Shown piece by piece: positions 7,778-15,547 of a DNA stretch of 23,067 bases (position 1 is its first letter; every line of letters begins with the position of its first letter). The notes beneath the pieces are model-generated. The model worked only from the letters and a program-made list of their open reading frames with translations. It was not told the DNA's origin and ran no database searches. The DNA is taken from positions 1 through 23,067 of the forward strand of contig CAZUDI010000061.1 of assembly GCA_964618975.1 (NCBI GenBank), given 5' to 3'. Both the position numbers and the translations under genes were made by a program. This DNA comes from CAZUDI01 sp964618975 (GTDB taxonomy: Bacteria; Desulfobacterota; Desulfomonilia; UBA1062).

Positions 7778-9532
7778 ATGGGCAGGATATGGAGGATTTC
7801 GGGGCCGGTGGTCATCGCCGAGGACATGCGCGGATCGATGGTCTACGAAATCGTCGAGGTCGGCGAGCTGAGGCTGGCCGGCGAGATCATCGGCCTCGAA
7901 CAGGACAAGGCGGTCATCCAGGTCTACGAGGACACCGTGGGGCTGACCGTGGGCGAGCCGGTGGTGGGTACGGGCGACATCCTCATGGTGGAGCTCGGGC
8001 CGGGGCTGACGGGCAGCATCTTCGATGGGGTACAGCGCTCGCTGGTGACCATGATGGAGGAGCTGGGGCATTTTCTCGAGCGCGGTGCGCGCACCTACGC
8101 CTTGGACCGCAGCCGCAAATGGGATTTCACGCCCCGCGTGGCCCCGGGCGACACGGTTAAGGCCGGCGAGATCATCGGCGTGGTGCCGGAGACCGGGCTG
8201 GTGGAGCACCGTATCATGGTGCCCGTGGGGCTTGAAGGCGAGATTGTCGCGATCGAGCGCGGCGCCTTCACCGTCACCGAGCCCGTGGCGCGCCTCAGGA
8301 CGCTTGCGGGCGAGCAGGAGCTTTTTTTGATGCAGAAGTGGCCGGCGCGCAAGCCGCGGCCCAGCCGCCGGCGCCTGGACCCCGGCAACCTGCTCGTGAC
8401 CGGCACGCGCATCATCGACTACCTCTTCCCGCTGGCGCTGGGCGGCAAGGCCGCCATCCCGGGCGGCTTCGGCACGGGCAAGACCGTGGCCCTGCAGCAG
8501 ATGGCCCGCTGGGCCCAGACCCAGATGAACATATACGTGGGTTGCGGCGAGCGCGGCAACGAGATGGCCGATGTGCTCCACAGCTTCCGCCAGCTCAAGG
8601 ACCCCGCCACCGGGCGCCTGCTGCAGGAGAAGGAGATCTTCATCGCCAACACCTCCAACATGCCCGTGGTGGCCCGCGAGATCAGCATCTTTATCGGGAT
8701 CACCATCGCCGAGTACTTTCGGGACATGGGCTACGACGTGCTGCTGGTGGCGGACTCCACCTCGCGCTGGGCCGAGGCCATGCGCGAGATCGGCGCCCGG
8801 CTGGAGGAGACCCCGGGCGAGGAGGGCTTCCCCACCTACCTGGGGTCGCGCCTGGCCTCGTTCTACGAGCGCTCCGGCCGCGTGGAGTGCCTGGGCGGGC
8901 CCGAGCGCCACGGCTCGGTGACCATCATCGGCGCGGTGAGCCCCCCCGGGGCCGACTTCAGCGAGCCGGTCACCCAGAGCACGCTCAGGATCGTGGAGGC
9001 GCTCTACTCCCTGGACGTGGCCCTGGCCAACCGCCGGCACTTCCCCACCATCAACTGGCTGACGAGCTACAGCCTGTATGCCGGTGTCACCGAGAAGTGG
9101 TGGAAGGGGGTGAGCCCCGAGTGGGGAGATACGCGCGACAAGGCCCTCAAGATCCTGCAGGCCGAGGCCGAGCTGGAGGAGATCGTGCGCCTGATCGGGC
9201 CCGAGGCCCTGCCCGAGGACGACAAGCTCACGCTTTTGATCGCGCGCATGATCCGCGAGGACTTCCTCATGCAGAGCGCCTACCACCCGGTGGACACCTA
9301 CTCGACCCCCGAGCGCTCGCACAAGATGCTGGCCACCATCATGCAGTTCGCCGATATGGCGCGCACACTCCTGGCCTCGGGCACCCCGGTGGCCGAGATT
9401 ACCGCGCTGGAGGTGACCGCACGCATCGCGCGCATGAAGGACATGGAGCAGGAGCGCTTCGATGACTACATCGGCAAACTCGGGGACGAGGTGCAAGGCG
9501 TTATTCACGCCCCCCAGGGAGGTGTGGCATGA
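7778..9532 (+). CDS. atpA: V/A-type ATPase catalytic subunit A
   Basis: This 584-residue protein is the nucleotide-hydrolysing subunit of the catalytic hexamer. It has an N-terminal beta barrel (RIWRISGPVVIAEDM), the family's characteristic bulge insert around residues 110-195, and the Walker A loop GGFGTGKT (residues 229-236, Lys235). The catalytic region contains YVGCGERGNEMADVL, and the Walker B region contains DVLLVADSTSRWAEAMREI. The C-terminal helical domain is complete. The insert and GERGNE distinguish it from F-type beta. AAAAGGAG lies upstream of the ATG at 7778. Length and motifs show no defect. Its stop overlaps the start of subunit B in an ATGA junction. Confidence 0.97.
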   Translation: MGRIWRISGPVVIAEDMRGSMVYEIVEVGELRLAGEIIGLEQDKAVIQVYEDTVGLTVGEPVVGTGDILMVELGPGLTGSIFDGVQRSLVTMMEELGHFLERGARTYALDRSRKWDFTPRVAPGDTVKAGEIIGVVPETGLVEHRIMVPVGLEGEIVAIERGAFTVTEPVARLRTLAGEQELFLMQKWPARKPRPSRRRLDPGNLLVTGTRIIDYLFPLALGGKAAIPGGFGTGKTVALQQMARWAQTQMNIYVGCGERGNEMADVLHSFRQLKDPATGRLLQEKEIFIANTSNMPVVAREISIFIGITIAEYFRDMGYDVLLVADSTSRWAEAMREIGARLEETPGEEGFPTYLGSRLASFYERSGRVECLGGPERHGSVTIIGAVSPPGADFSEPVTQSTLRIVEALYSLDVALANRRHFPTINWLTSYSLYAGVTEKWWKGVSPEWGDTRDKALKILQAEAELEEIVRLIGPEALPEDDKLTLLIARMIREDFLMQSAYHPVDTYSTPERSHKMLATIMQFADMARTLLASGTPVAEITALEVTARIARMKDMEQERFDDYIGKLGDEVQGVIHAPQGGVA

Positions 9533-10935
9533 CCAGACAGCTCTTCACCCGCGAGACCAAGGCCATCTCCACGGCGCGCCGATCGTTGCTGATCATCGAG
9601 AGCATCCCGGGCATCAAGTATAACGAGATCGTGGACGTCAAGCTCGGCACGGGTGAGGTGCGCGCCGGCCAGGTGATCGAGGTGGGCAAGGTCCAGACCG
9701 TGGTACAGGTATTCGGCGGCGTCAGCGAGGTGGACCTGCTGGAGAGCCGCGTGCGCTACAAGGGCGAGACCCTCCGTCTGCCGGTTTCCCTCGACATGCT
9801 CGGCCGCATCTTCGACGGCAGCGGCGAGCCCATCGACGGCGGGCCGCGCGTGATCGCCGATGCCTACATCGACATCAACGGCTTTCCCCTGAACCCGGCC
9901 GCGCGCATGCCGCCGGCCGAATTCATCGAGACCGGCATCTCGGCCATCGACGGCCTCAACGTGCTCGTGCGCGGGCAGAAGCTGCCCATCTTCAGCGGCT
10001 CGGGCCTGCCGCACAACCGCATTGCGGCCCAGATCGTGCGCCAGGCGGCGCTGAAGGGCTCGCAGGGCGACTTCGCCCTCGTTTTTGGCGCCATCGGGGT
10101 GAGCTACGACGACGCGGCCTATTTCATCGCCAACCTGGAGGAGACCGGCGCGCTCAGCCGCTCCATCGGCTTCATCAACACGGCGGCCTCGCCGGTGATC
10201 GAGCGCCTGTCCACCCCGCGCCTGGCCCTGACCGCGGCCGAATACCTGGCCTGGGAGCACGGGCTGCACGTGCTGGTGGTCCTCTCGGACATCACCAACT
10301 ACTGCGACGCGCTCAGAGAGCTGGCCGCCATGCGCGGCGAGATCCCCAGCCGGCGGGGTTACCCGGGCTACATGTACACCGACCTGTCGACCCTCTACGA
10401 GCGCGCCGGGCGCATCGAGGGCCAGGAGGGCTCGGTCACCATCGTGCCGATCCTCACCATGCCCGATGACGACATCACCCACCCCATCCCCGACCTCACG
10501 GGCTACATCACCGAGGGCCAGATCGTGCTCTCGCGCGCCCTGGAGCGCAAGCGCGTCTATCCGCCCATCGACGTTTTCCTGTCGCTCTCGCGCATGATGC
10601 GCGAGGGCATCGGGCCGGGCAAGACGCGCGAGGATCACAACAACGCCTTCATGCAGTCCTACTCCCTGTATGCCGAGGGCAACTACCTGCGCGAGATCTC
10701 CACCGTGATCGGGGCCGAATCCTTGAGCGAGCGCGACAAGCTCTACCTGGAGGCCTCCGAACGCTTCGAGCAGGAATTCATCTCCCAGGCGGAGCACGAG
10801 CGCCGCAGTGTGGAGGAGACGCTGCAGAAGGCCTGGAACATCTTCGCCATGCTGCCGCGTGAGGATCTCAAGCTCATCAGCGAGGAGTTTCTTGCCCGCT
10901 ATCTGCCCGGGACAGCCGGGCAGCCGGAGGGATAG
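9529..10935 (+). CDS. atpB: V/A-type ATPase non-catalytic subunit B
   Basis: This 468-residue protein alternates with subunit A in the hexamer. Where catalytic subunits carry a P-loop it has FSGSGLPHNRIAAQI (near residue 165), the degenerate site characteristic of V/A subunit B. Other family blocks are MLGRIFDGSGEPIDGGP, DITNYCDALRELAAMRGEIP and RRGYPGYMYTDLSTLYERAG. It begins within the subunit A stop and is followed three bases later by subunit D. Strong codon and length agreement with the family; no anomalies seen. Confidence 0.97.
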   Translation: MTRQLFTRETKAISTARRSLLIIESIPGIKYNEIVDVKLGTGEVRAGQVIEVGKVQTVVQVFGGVSEVDLLESRVRYKGETLRLPVSLDMLGRIFDGSGEPIDGGPRVIADAYIDINGFPLNPAARMPPAEFIETGISAIDGLNVLVRGQKLPIFSGSGLPHNRIAAQIVRQAALKGSQGDFALVFGAIGVSYDDAAYFIANLEETGALSRSIGFINTAASPVIERLSTPRLALTAAEYLAWEHGLHVLVVLSDITNYCDALRELAAMRGEIPSRRGYPGYMYTDLSTLYERAGRIEGQEGSVTIVPILTMPDDDITHPIPDLTGYITEGQIVLSRALERKRVYPPIDVFLSLSRMMREGIGPGKTREDHNNAFMQSYSLYAEGNYLREISTVIGAESLSERDKLYLEASERFEQEFISQAEHERRSVEETLQKAWNIFAMLPREDLKLISEEFLARYLPGTAGQPEG

Positions 10936-10938
10936 GCC

Positions 10939-11586
10939 ATGGCCAAGAAGGTGCAGATAGCGCGTCCCACCAAGATCGAACTGGCACGTCTCAAGCGCCG
11001 CTTGGCGCTGGCCGAGCGGGTGCAGAAGATCGTCAAGGACCGCCTGGCCATCCTGGTGATGGAATTCATCCAGATCGTCAAGGAGTGTAGCACTCTCAAG
11101 GTGCGCCTGATCGAGGAGCACACCCGGGCCCGTCACGCGCTGAGCCTGACGCTGGGCCGGCATGGCCTGCCGGCCCTTGAGCACGAACTGCTCGTGCCGC
11201 GCAAGGACCTGGCGCTGTATGCGGCCTCCCGCAACGTGGCGGGCGTGCGCATCCCGCTCCTCGAGGCGGAGTTCAGCGAGCGCTACCCGGAGGGACAGCG
11301 GCCGCTGTCCACCAGCGCCCTGGTGGAGGAGACCGGCGTGCGGGCCGAACAAATGCTTGTAACCCTGATCGCCCTGGCCGAGAAGGAGCGCTCTCTGGAG
11401 CTCCTCGGGCGCGAGATCAGCAAGGTCAAGCGCATCAACAACGCCCTCGAGCACAGCATCGTGCCGGGGCTCAACGAGACCATCAAGTACCTCACCATGA
11501 AGTTCGAGGAGCGCGACCGCGAGGAGGCCGCCCGTCTCAAGCGCGTGAAGCTGCTCATAGAAAAGCGGGAGGCCCATGCCTACTGA
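10939..11586 (+). CDS. atpD: V/A-type ATPase subunit D (central shaft)
   Basis: This 215-residue protein forms the rotor axle inside the A/B hexamer. The N-terminal helix begins with the family pattern PTKIELARLKRRLALAERVQ. A C-terminal helix pairs with it (VKRINNALEHSIVPGLNETI, about residues 156-175) and ends in a long basic helix rich in Arg and Glu. The middle part (about 60-140) is the short head. The ATG follows the subunit B stop by three bases. The 3' end overlaps the next gene by 11 bases, tying the DUF61 protein to expression of the shaft. Confidence 0.94.
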   Translation: MAKKVQIARPTKIELARLKRRLALAERVQKIVKDRLAILVMEFIQIVKECSTLKVRLIEEHTRARHALSLTLGRHGLPALEHELLVPRKDLALYAASRNVAGVRIPLLEAEFSERYPEGQRPLSTSALVEETGVRAEQMLVTLIALAEKERSLELLGREISKVKRINNALEHSIVPGLNETIKYLTMKFEERDREEAARLKRVKLLIEKREAHAY

Positions 11587-11989
11587 TGATCGCGGCCTCA
11601 CCGGCCTTCTGCCGGGCGGCGACCTTGGCTCCTTCAACGCCTGGCTGCCCCGGGAGCGGCGCACCCTGGCGCAGCTGCTGGCGCAGGCGCATCCTGCGGT
11701 GCTGTGCCATGATGCAGGGACGCACGCCTTCCGGCGCTCTGAGCTCGGGAGGCTGGCCGGGCTGCTCGGAGAGGCCGAGCGCGAGCGGCTCATGCTGCCG
11801 ATCATGTTGGAGGTACGCGCGGGCACGGTCGCGGTGGGCGAGCAGGTCGAGCTCGTCTCCGGTTTGTTGACACACCTCCTGGGCATGACCTGTCACGTCC
11901 GGGGGGGGCGGATCGTCATCGCCCGGGCCCAGCTGGGGGTCCTGCGCCGGTTGCTGCCCACGACCACCCAGTACGTTTTCATACCCTGA
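11576..11989 (+). CDS. DUF61/UPF0216 family protein inside the V-ATPase operon
   Basis: This 137-residue protein has no established function. It shows the core features I know from UPF0216 (DUF61), a family described mainly from archaea: an N-terminal FNAWLPRERRTLAQLL block, a HAFRRSEL block near residue 50, LMLPIMLEV near residue 72, and the diagnostic end VLRRLLPTTTQYVF. Its start lies within the last 11 bases of subunit D and it is followed 14 bases later by the stalk gene, so it is an integral operon member. A role in ATPase assembly or regulation is inference from position. Recognition is from motif memory, without a search. Confidence 0.78.
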   Translation: MPTDDRGLTGLLPGGDLGSFNAWLPRERRTLAQLLAQAHPAVLCHDAGTHAFRRSELGRLAGLLGEAERERLMLPIMLEVRAGTVAVGEQVELVSGLLTHLLGMTCHVRGGRIVIARAQLGVLRRLLPTTTQYVFIP

Positions 11990-12003
11990 CAAGGAGGGGT
12001 TGC

Positions 12004-12327
12004 ATGCCCGAAGAGATCTATACCTCGATCAAGGAGCTCGAGGCCGAGGCCCAGGCGATTCTCACTGCGGCTCAGGATAAGGCCGAGCAGATTGTGGCCG
12101 AGGCCCGGCGGCGGTCCCAGGCCCTGCTGGCTTCCGAGTTGCCCCTGGACGAGGCCCGTGCGGAGAGCGAGCGCCTCCTGGATAAGGCCAGGGCCCAGGC
12201 AGAGACCCGCCTGGACGAGAGCCGGGAGCGCGCCCGGCGCCTGGCGGCCTCTGCGCAGGCCCTGGAGGACGAGTTCGCCATCCTGGTAGCCGGCAAGGTA
12301 CGCGGCGACAATCACGAGGCCACCTGA
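12004..12327 (+). CDS. V/A-type ATPase G/H-like peripheral stalk subunit
   Basis: This 107-residue protein is almost entirely a charged Ala/Glu/Arg helix (KELEAEAQAILTAAQDKAEQ; ESRERARRLAASAQALEDEF), as expected for the coiled-coil stalk partner of subunit E. The family is poorly conserved in sequence, so the call rests on size, coiled-coil pattern and operon position. A strong AAGGAGGGG precedes the ATG. In many bacterial and archaeal operons the equivalent gene lies at or near the front; here it is last. No other candidate for this essential subunit is seen in the operon. Confidence 0.82.
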   Translation: MPEEIYTSIKELEAEAQAILTAAQDKAEQIVAEARRRSQALLASELPLDEARAESERLLDKARAQAETRLDESRERARRLAASAQALEDEFAILVAGKVRGDNHEAT

Positions 12328-12392
12328 GCGGCGCCCCCCCCCGCATCCTTGAGGCGCATTCTGGCGGGCATGGGCCCCGGCGCCTGCCCTTC

Positions 12393-12437
12393 AGGGGCCT
12401 TAGCCTGGCGCCCTGGAGCATGGCCCCCTTGATTTTT
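12393..12437 (+). terminator. possible terminator after the V-ATPase operon
   Basis: AGGGGCC (12393-12399) can pair with GGCCCC (12422-12427), with a self-complementary GGCGCC in the loop region. GATTTTTG follows at 12431-12438. The loop is large and the T run short, so this is a weak candidate. The rest of the 12328-12535 gap shows no gene. Confidence 0.3.
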
Positions 12438-12535
12438 GACGGCCCATAGGCTAGGGGTGCACAGGTGCGGCCGGCACGGCGGGCGCGCATCGTGGCGCCG
12501 GCCGCGTACATCATGACGGACAAGGAGATGTGGAC

Positions 12536-13519
12536 ATGCACGAATGTATCCCGGATTTTGTTCCGCCCTGGCCCCTTAGGGGCGGACTCACCCAGACCAT
12601 CCTCGCCAGCGCCGGGCTGCGCGCCCGGGGGGGCAACCCCATGCTGGACGCCGCGCGCGGCATGATCCTCGACACCGTGGACGGCATCCGCCTGCAGGGC
12701 TTCTATTCCGCGCAGCCAGCGGACACCTCCCGCGGCCTCGTGGTGCTTCTGCCCGGCTGGGAGGGCAGCCAGAGCTCCACCTATATGCTCACCTGCGGAC
12801 GTTTTCTCTACCGGCAGGGCTATGCCGTCTTCCGGCTGAATTTTCGCGACCATGGGCAGAGCCACCACCTGAACACGGGCATCTTCTTTGTGACCTATCT
12901 CGACGAGGTGCTCGAGGGTGTGCGCCAGGTCTGCGGGCTGGCGGAGGGCCTGCCGGCCTTCCTGGTAGGCTTCTCCCTGGGTGGCAACTTTGCCCTGCGG
13001 ATCGCACGCCGCCTGGCCCAGGCTCCCATCGCCAACCTGCGCCACGTGGCGGCCATCAGCCCGCTGCTCGACCCGGACAAGTCCATGGCCGCCATCGACG
13101 CCAACCCCCTCCTGCGCTGGTATTTCGTGCAGAAGTGGCGTCGTTCGCTCATGACCAAGCAGCAGCTTTTCCCCTCCCGCTATGACTTCGGCGCGGTGCT
13201 GGAACTGGGCACGACCCGTGCCATGACCGATATGCTCGTGGAGCGCTTCAGCGATTACCGCGACACCCCGGAGTATCTTGCCGGCTACACCCTCCTGGGG
13301 GACACCCTGGCCGACATTGGCGTGCCGACCACCATCATTACCGCCCATGATGACCCGGCCATCCCGGTGCAGGATTTCAGCGGCCTGAGGCTCAACGCGC
13401 TGACGCACCTGTGCATCCAGCGTTACGGCGGGCACTGCGGCTTCATCGAGCACTTCCCGGGGAAATGCTGGTACGAGCGGGCCTTGCTGGAGCGCTTCGC
13501 CTCCCCCGGGACATCCTGA
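12536..13519 (+). CDS. YheT-type alpha/beta hydrolase
   Basis: This protein of about 327 residues belongs to the YheT/Abhd-like alpha/beta hydrolases, putative carboxylesterases of unknown substrate. The early block PPWPLRGGLTQTILAS, the oxyanion segment LLPGWEGS and the FRDHGQSHHLN segment are typical. The nucleophile elbow is GFSLGGN with Ser147. The likely acid is an Asp at 272-273 (HDDPAIP), and the catalytic His is His300 (GGHCGFIE), so the triad is complete. The ATG at 12536 is chosen over GTG 12530 because AAGGAG lies eight bases upstream of it. It is transcribed towards rhlE, with a GC hairpin between the two. Whether it is cotranscribed with the ATPase operon is unclear. Confidence 0.88.
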   Translation: MHECIPDFVPPWPLRGGLTQTILASAGLRARGGNPMLDAARGMILDTVDGIRLQGFYSAQPADTSRGLVVLLPGWEGSQSSTYMLTCGRFLYRQGYAVFRLNFRDHGQSHHLNTGIFFVTYLDEVLEGVRQVCGLAEGLPAFLVGFSLGGNFALRIARRLAQAPIANLRHVAAISPLLDPDKSMAAIDANPLLRWYFVQKWRRSLMTKQQLFPSRYDFGAVLELGTTRAMTDMLVERFSDYRDTPEYLAGYTLLGDTLADIGVPTTIITAHDDPAIPVQDFSGLRLNALTHLCIQRYGGHCGFIEHFPGKCWYERALLERFASPGTS

Positions 13520-13532
13520 AGGGCAGCGGAGA

Positions 13533-13555
13533 GCCCCCGGCCGCCCGCCGGGGGC
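13533..13555. terminator. perfect GC hairpin between convergent genes
   Basis: GCCCCCGGC (13533-13541) and GCCGGGGGC (13547-13555) are exact inverted repeats with a five-base loop, filling the 38-base gap between the hydrolase and rhlE stop codons. Being symmetric, it can act for both strands. There is no T run, so it may slow polymerase or protect 3' ends rather than terminate alone. Confidence 0.5.
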
Positions 13556-13557
13556 CG

Positions 13558-14814
13558 TCAGCGCGGGGCGCGCCTCTCCCGCGCGGGGGCGGCCTTTCCC
13601 CGGGCGTGGCCGCGGGCGGGCGGGGTGGCCTGAGATGCAGCGCGCGGCCGGTGCTGTACAGGGCGAGGCGGAGCGGCCGTGGCCGCCTGCGGTTTGTCGT
13701 AGTCGAAACCCGGCACGCTCCTGCGGGTCAGCTTCTCGCCCAGGACGTATTCGATGGTGCGCACCATGGCGGCGTCCTCGCTGGTGACGAAGGTGAAGGC
13801 CTCGCCGTTCTTCGAGGCACGGCCCGTGCGGCCGATGCGGTGCGTGTAGGCGTCGGCCGTGTCGGGCATGTCATAGTTGATGACGTGCGAGATGGCGGAG
13901 ACGTCGATGCCACGGGCGGCGATGTCGGTGGCCACCAGGATCTGGTAGGCCCCGTTGCGGAAGCCGTCGATGGCCTGCTCGCGTTTGTTCTGCGAGAGGT
14001 TGCCCTGCAGCGAGGTGGCGCGGTAGCCCTCGCGCTCGAGCTGCTGCGCCAGGCGCTTGGCACGGTGTTTGGTGCGGGTGAACACGAGCACCGACTGCGT
14101 TGTGGTGCTCGTGAGCAGCGCCTTGATCAGGTCGGTCTTCAGGTGCTGCTTCACGGGATAGAGGGCGTGGCGCACGGACTCCACCGGTCGGGTGAAGCCG
14201 ATCTGCACGTTTACGGGATCGCGCAGCATGTCGGCCGCCAGGCGCCGGATGTCGTCGGGCATGGTGGCGGAGAAGAGCAGGGTCTGCCGCCTGGGCGGCA
14301 GGGATTTAAGAATGCGGCGGATATCGGGCAGGAAGCCCATGTCGAACATGCGGTCGGCCTCGTCCACCACCAGGGTCTCCACGCCCGTAAGGTCGATGGT
14401 CTTATGGGCGAGGTGGTCCAGCAGGCGGCCCGGGCAGGCCACCACGATCTCGCAACCGCCTCTTAGCGCCTGGATCTGGGGCTGCATGCCCACGCCGCCG
14501 TAGATGACGGCGCTTCTCAGGCGCGTGCGGTGGCCGAGGGCCTGAATGGCCGTATGTGTCTGAGAAGCCAGTTCGCGGGTGGGGGCGAGGATCAGGGCCC
14601 GCACCCGTCGGCGCGGCCCGGGAATCAGCCGCTGCAGGAGCGGCAGCACGAAGGCGGCGGTCTTGCCGGTGCCGGTCTGGGCCAGCCCCAGGAGATCGCG
14701 GCCGTTGAGGATGGGGGGGATGGCCTCGGCCTGGATGGGCGTGGGGGAGACGTATCCCTGGTCATGGATGCCGGCGGTGATGCCGGGATCAAGGTTGAAC
14801 GAATCGAAAGTCAT
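13558..14814 (-). CDS. rhlE: DEAD-box RNA helicase RhlE
   Basis: This 418-residue ATP-dependent RNA helicase acts in ribosome maturation and RNA remodelling. Motifs appear in order: Q motif region PTPIQ (residues 24-28), Walker A AQTGTGKT (45-52), PTRELA (78-83), DEAD (151-154), SAT (about 184-186), and the C-terminal HRIGRTGR. A basic Arg/Ala/Pro-rich tail follows, as is common in RhlE. The start MTFDSFNLDP is chosen because AAGGAG lies five bases before it (14814). A longer frame to 14847 would run through the upstream hairpin. It lies 85 bases downstream of the 62-residue gene, probably the same transcript. Confidence 0.95.
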   Translation of the reverse strand: MTFDSFNLDPGITAGIHDQGYVSPTPIQAEAIPPILNGRDLLGLAQTGTGKTAAFVLPLLQRLIPGPRRRVRALILAPTRELASQTHTAIQALGHRTRLRSAVIYGGVGMQPQIQALRGGCEIVVACPGRLLDHLAHKTIDLTGVETLVVDEADRMFDMGFLPDIRRILKSLPPRRQTLLFSATMPDDIRRLAADMLRDPVNVQIGFTRPVESVRHALYPVKQHLKTDLIKALLTSTTTQSVLVFTRTKHRAKRLAQQLEREGYRATSLQGNLSQNKREQAIDGFRNGAYQILVATDIAARGIDVSAISHVINYDMPDTADAYTHRIGRTGRASKNGEAFTFVTSEDAAMVRTIEYVLGEKLTRRSVPGFDYDKPQAATAAPPRPVQHRPRAASQATPPARGHARGKAAPARERRAPR

Positions 14815-14840
14815 CAATGCTCCTTGTTGTGTAGGGTATG

Positions 14841-14861
14841 CACCCACCCTAGGGGTGGGTG
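14841..14861 (-). promoter_or_regulatory. perfect hairpin in the rhlE leader
   Basis: CACCCACCC (14841-14849) and GGGTGGGTG (14853-14861) form an exact nine-pair stem with a three-base loop. It ends about 27 bases before the rhlE start codon on the minus strand, just upstream of the ribosome-binding site. There is no T run, so it is more likely a leader structure or operator than a terminator. RNA-helicase genes are sometimes controlled through leader structure; applying that here is inference. Confidence 0.5.
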
Positions 14862-14894
14862 ATTGGTTCGATTGTAGGGAGGCGTTCCCGCCGC

Positions 14895-14915
14895 GGAGAC
14901 TATTCTTCAGTCTCC
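14895..14915 (-). repeat. inverted repeat over the stop of the small lysine-rich gene
   Basis: GGAGACT (14895-14901) and AGTCTCC (14909-14915) are exact inverted repeats with a seven-base loop. They cover the stop codon of the 62-residue gene. No T run follows on the minus strand. It may be an mRNA 3'-end or processing structure between this gene and rhlE. Confidence 0.4.
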
Positions 14916-15088
14916 TGGGGGCCGGGAACGATGTCGGCGATATCGGGATCGACAGTCACGCCCTCTTCGGTCAGGCTGGCCTTGCGTTCCTTGGCCTCCT
15001 GCTTGCGGGCCTGTTTTTCCTGTTTCTTTTTCTGACGGATTTTTTCGCGTTCGAATTTCTGGAATGAATAGTGTGATTTCCTTGCCAT
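14900..15088 (-). CDS. small lysine/glutamate-rich protein upstream of rhlE
   Basis: This 62-residue protein is very basic in its first half (MARKSHYSFQKFEREKIRQK, then many Lys/Arg/Gln and a helical EAKERKAS stretch) and acidic at the end (VDPDIADIVPGPQETEE). It has no cysteine motif or membrane segment. A near-perfect GAGGAGGA lies just upstream of the ATG, the best reason to think it is translated. Its place directly before the helicase, with only structured RNA between, suggests an RNA- or ribosome-associated role, but I do not recognise a named family. Confidence 0.7.
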   Translation of the reverse strand: MARKSHYSFQKFEREKIRQKKKQEKQARKQEAKERKASLTEEGVTVDPDIADIVPGPQETEE

Positions 15089-15547
15089 GTTCCTCCTCGC
15101 TGGCCCTCTCCCCGGCGGGGGGCAGGGCGGTTGTCCATGCCGGGCGACAGGGCTGAATCATCCTCCCTGTTCTGCGCCTGCCGCCCGCTTGCTGTCTGGC
15201 CGTCCATGATCCGACCCCGTATCCCGGTTGCCTTCCCCGGCAGGCGGACGTTTAAGAACAGCCGGTGCTCCTGAAAGACGTGCGATTCAACGGAAAAAGC
15301 CTCCGAGGAACTGCCAGAGGTCTATGCTTAAGGATGATTCCGGTGAGACCAACTCGCATTTCAGCTTAGGGCTATCCCTACGCAATCCTGCCGCGCCTGT
15401 CAAGCGTAAAAAACCCGCGTCTGCGGTGGGCTTCCTGCGCGCGGGGTGCCATTCCCTGAGCGGGTTGTTTTTGCCCGGCTTGTGGGCGGCGGTCGGCCTG
15501 GGCCTTATCTTTGGCCTCGCCGTCGTGGGGGCGCGGACGGTCAGGCT
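15089..15547. other. intergenic region between the PAQR gene and the rhlE operon
   Basis: Some frames are open here (for example plus-strand 15228-15578), but none has a ribosome-binding site or recognisable product, and they overlap the PAQR gene in antisense. The region must contain the 3' end of the PAQR/GH57 transcript and the promoter of the rhlE operon, both on the minus strand. A terminator candidate at 15408-15431 is listed separately. No convincing promoter is visible. Confidence 0.5.
15408..15431 (-). terminator. candidate intrinsic terminator of the GH57-PAQR operon
   Basis: Read on the minus strand, ACCGC, a four-base loop and GCGGGT (one bulge) are followed by a TTTTTT run. It lies about 115 bases past the PAQR stop codon. 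The stem is short but the T run is good. Confidence 0.4.

Noticed and set aside
7745..9508. Minus-strand open frame of 587 codons opposite subunit A
   Set aside because: It is a GC-rich shadow of a highly conserved ATPase subunit; composition is His/Gly/Ala-rich with no motif.
9505..11886. Minus-strand open frame of 793 codons across subunits B and D
   Set aside because: It spans two real plus-strand genes and their junction, so it reflects codon bias and not a protein.
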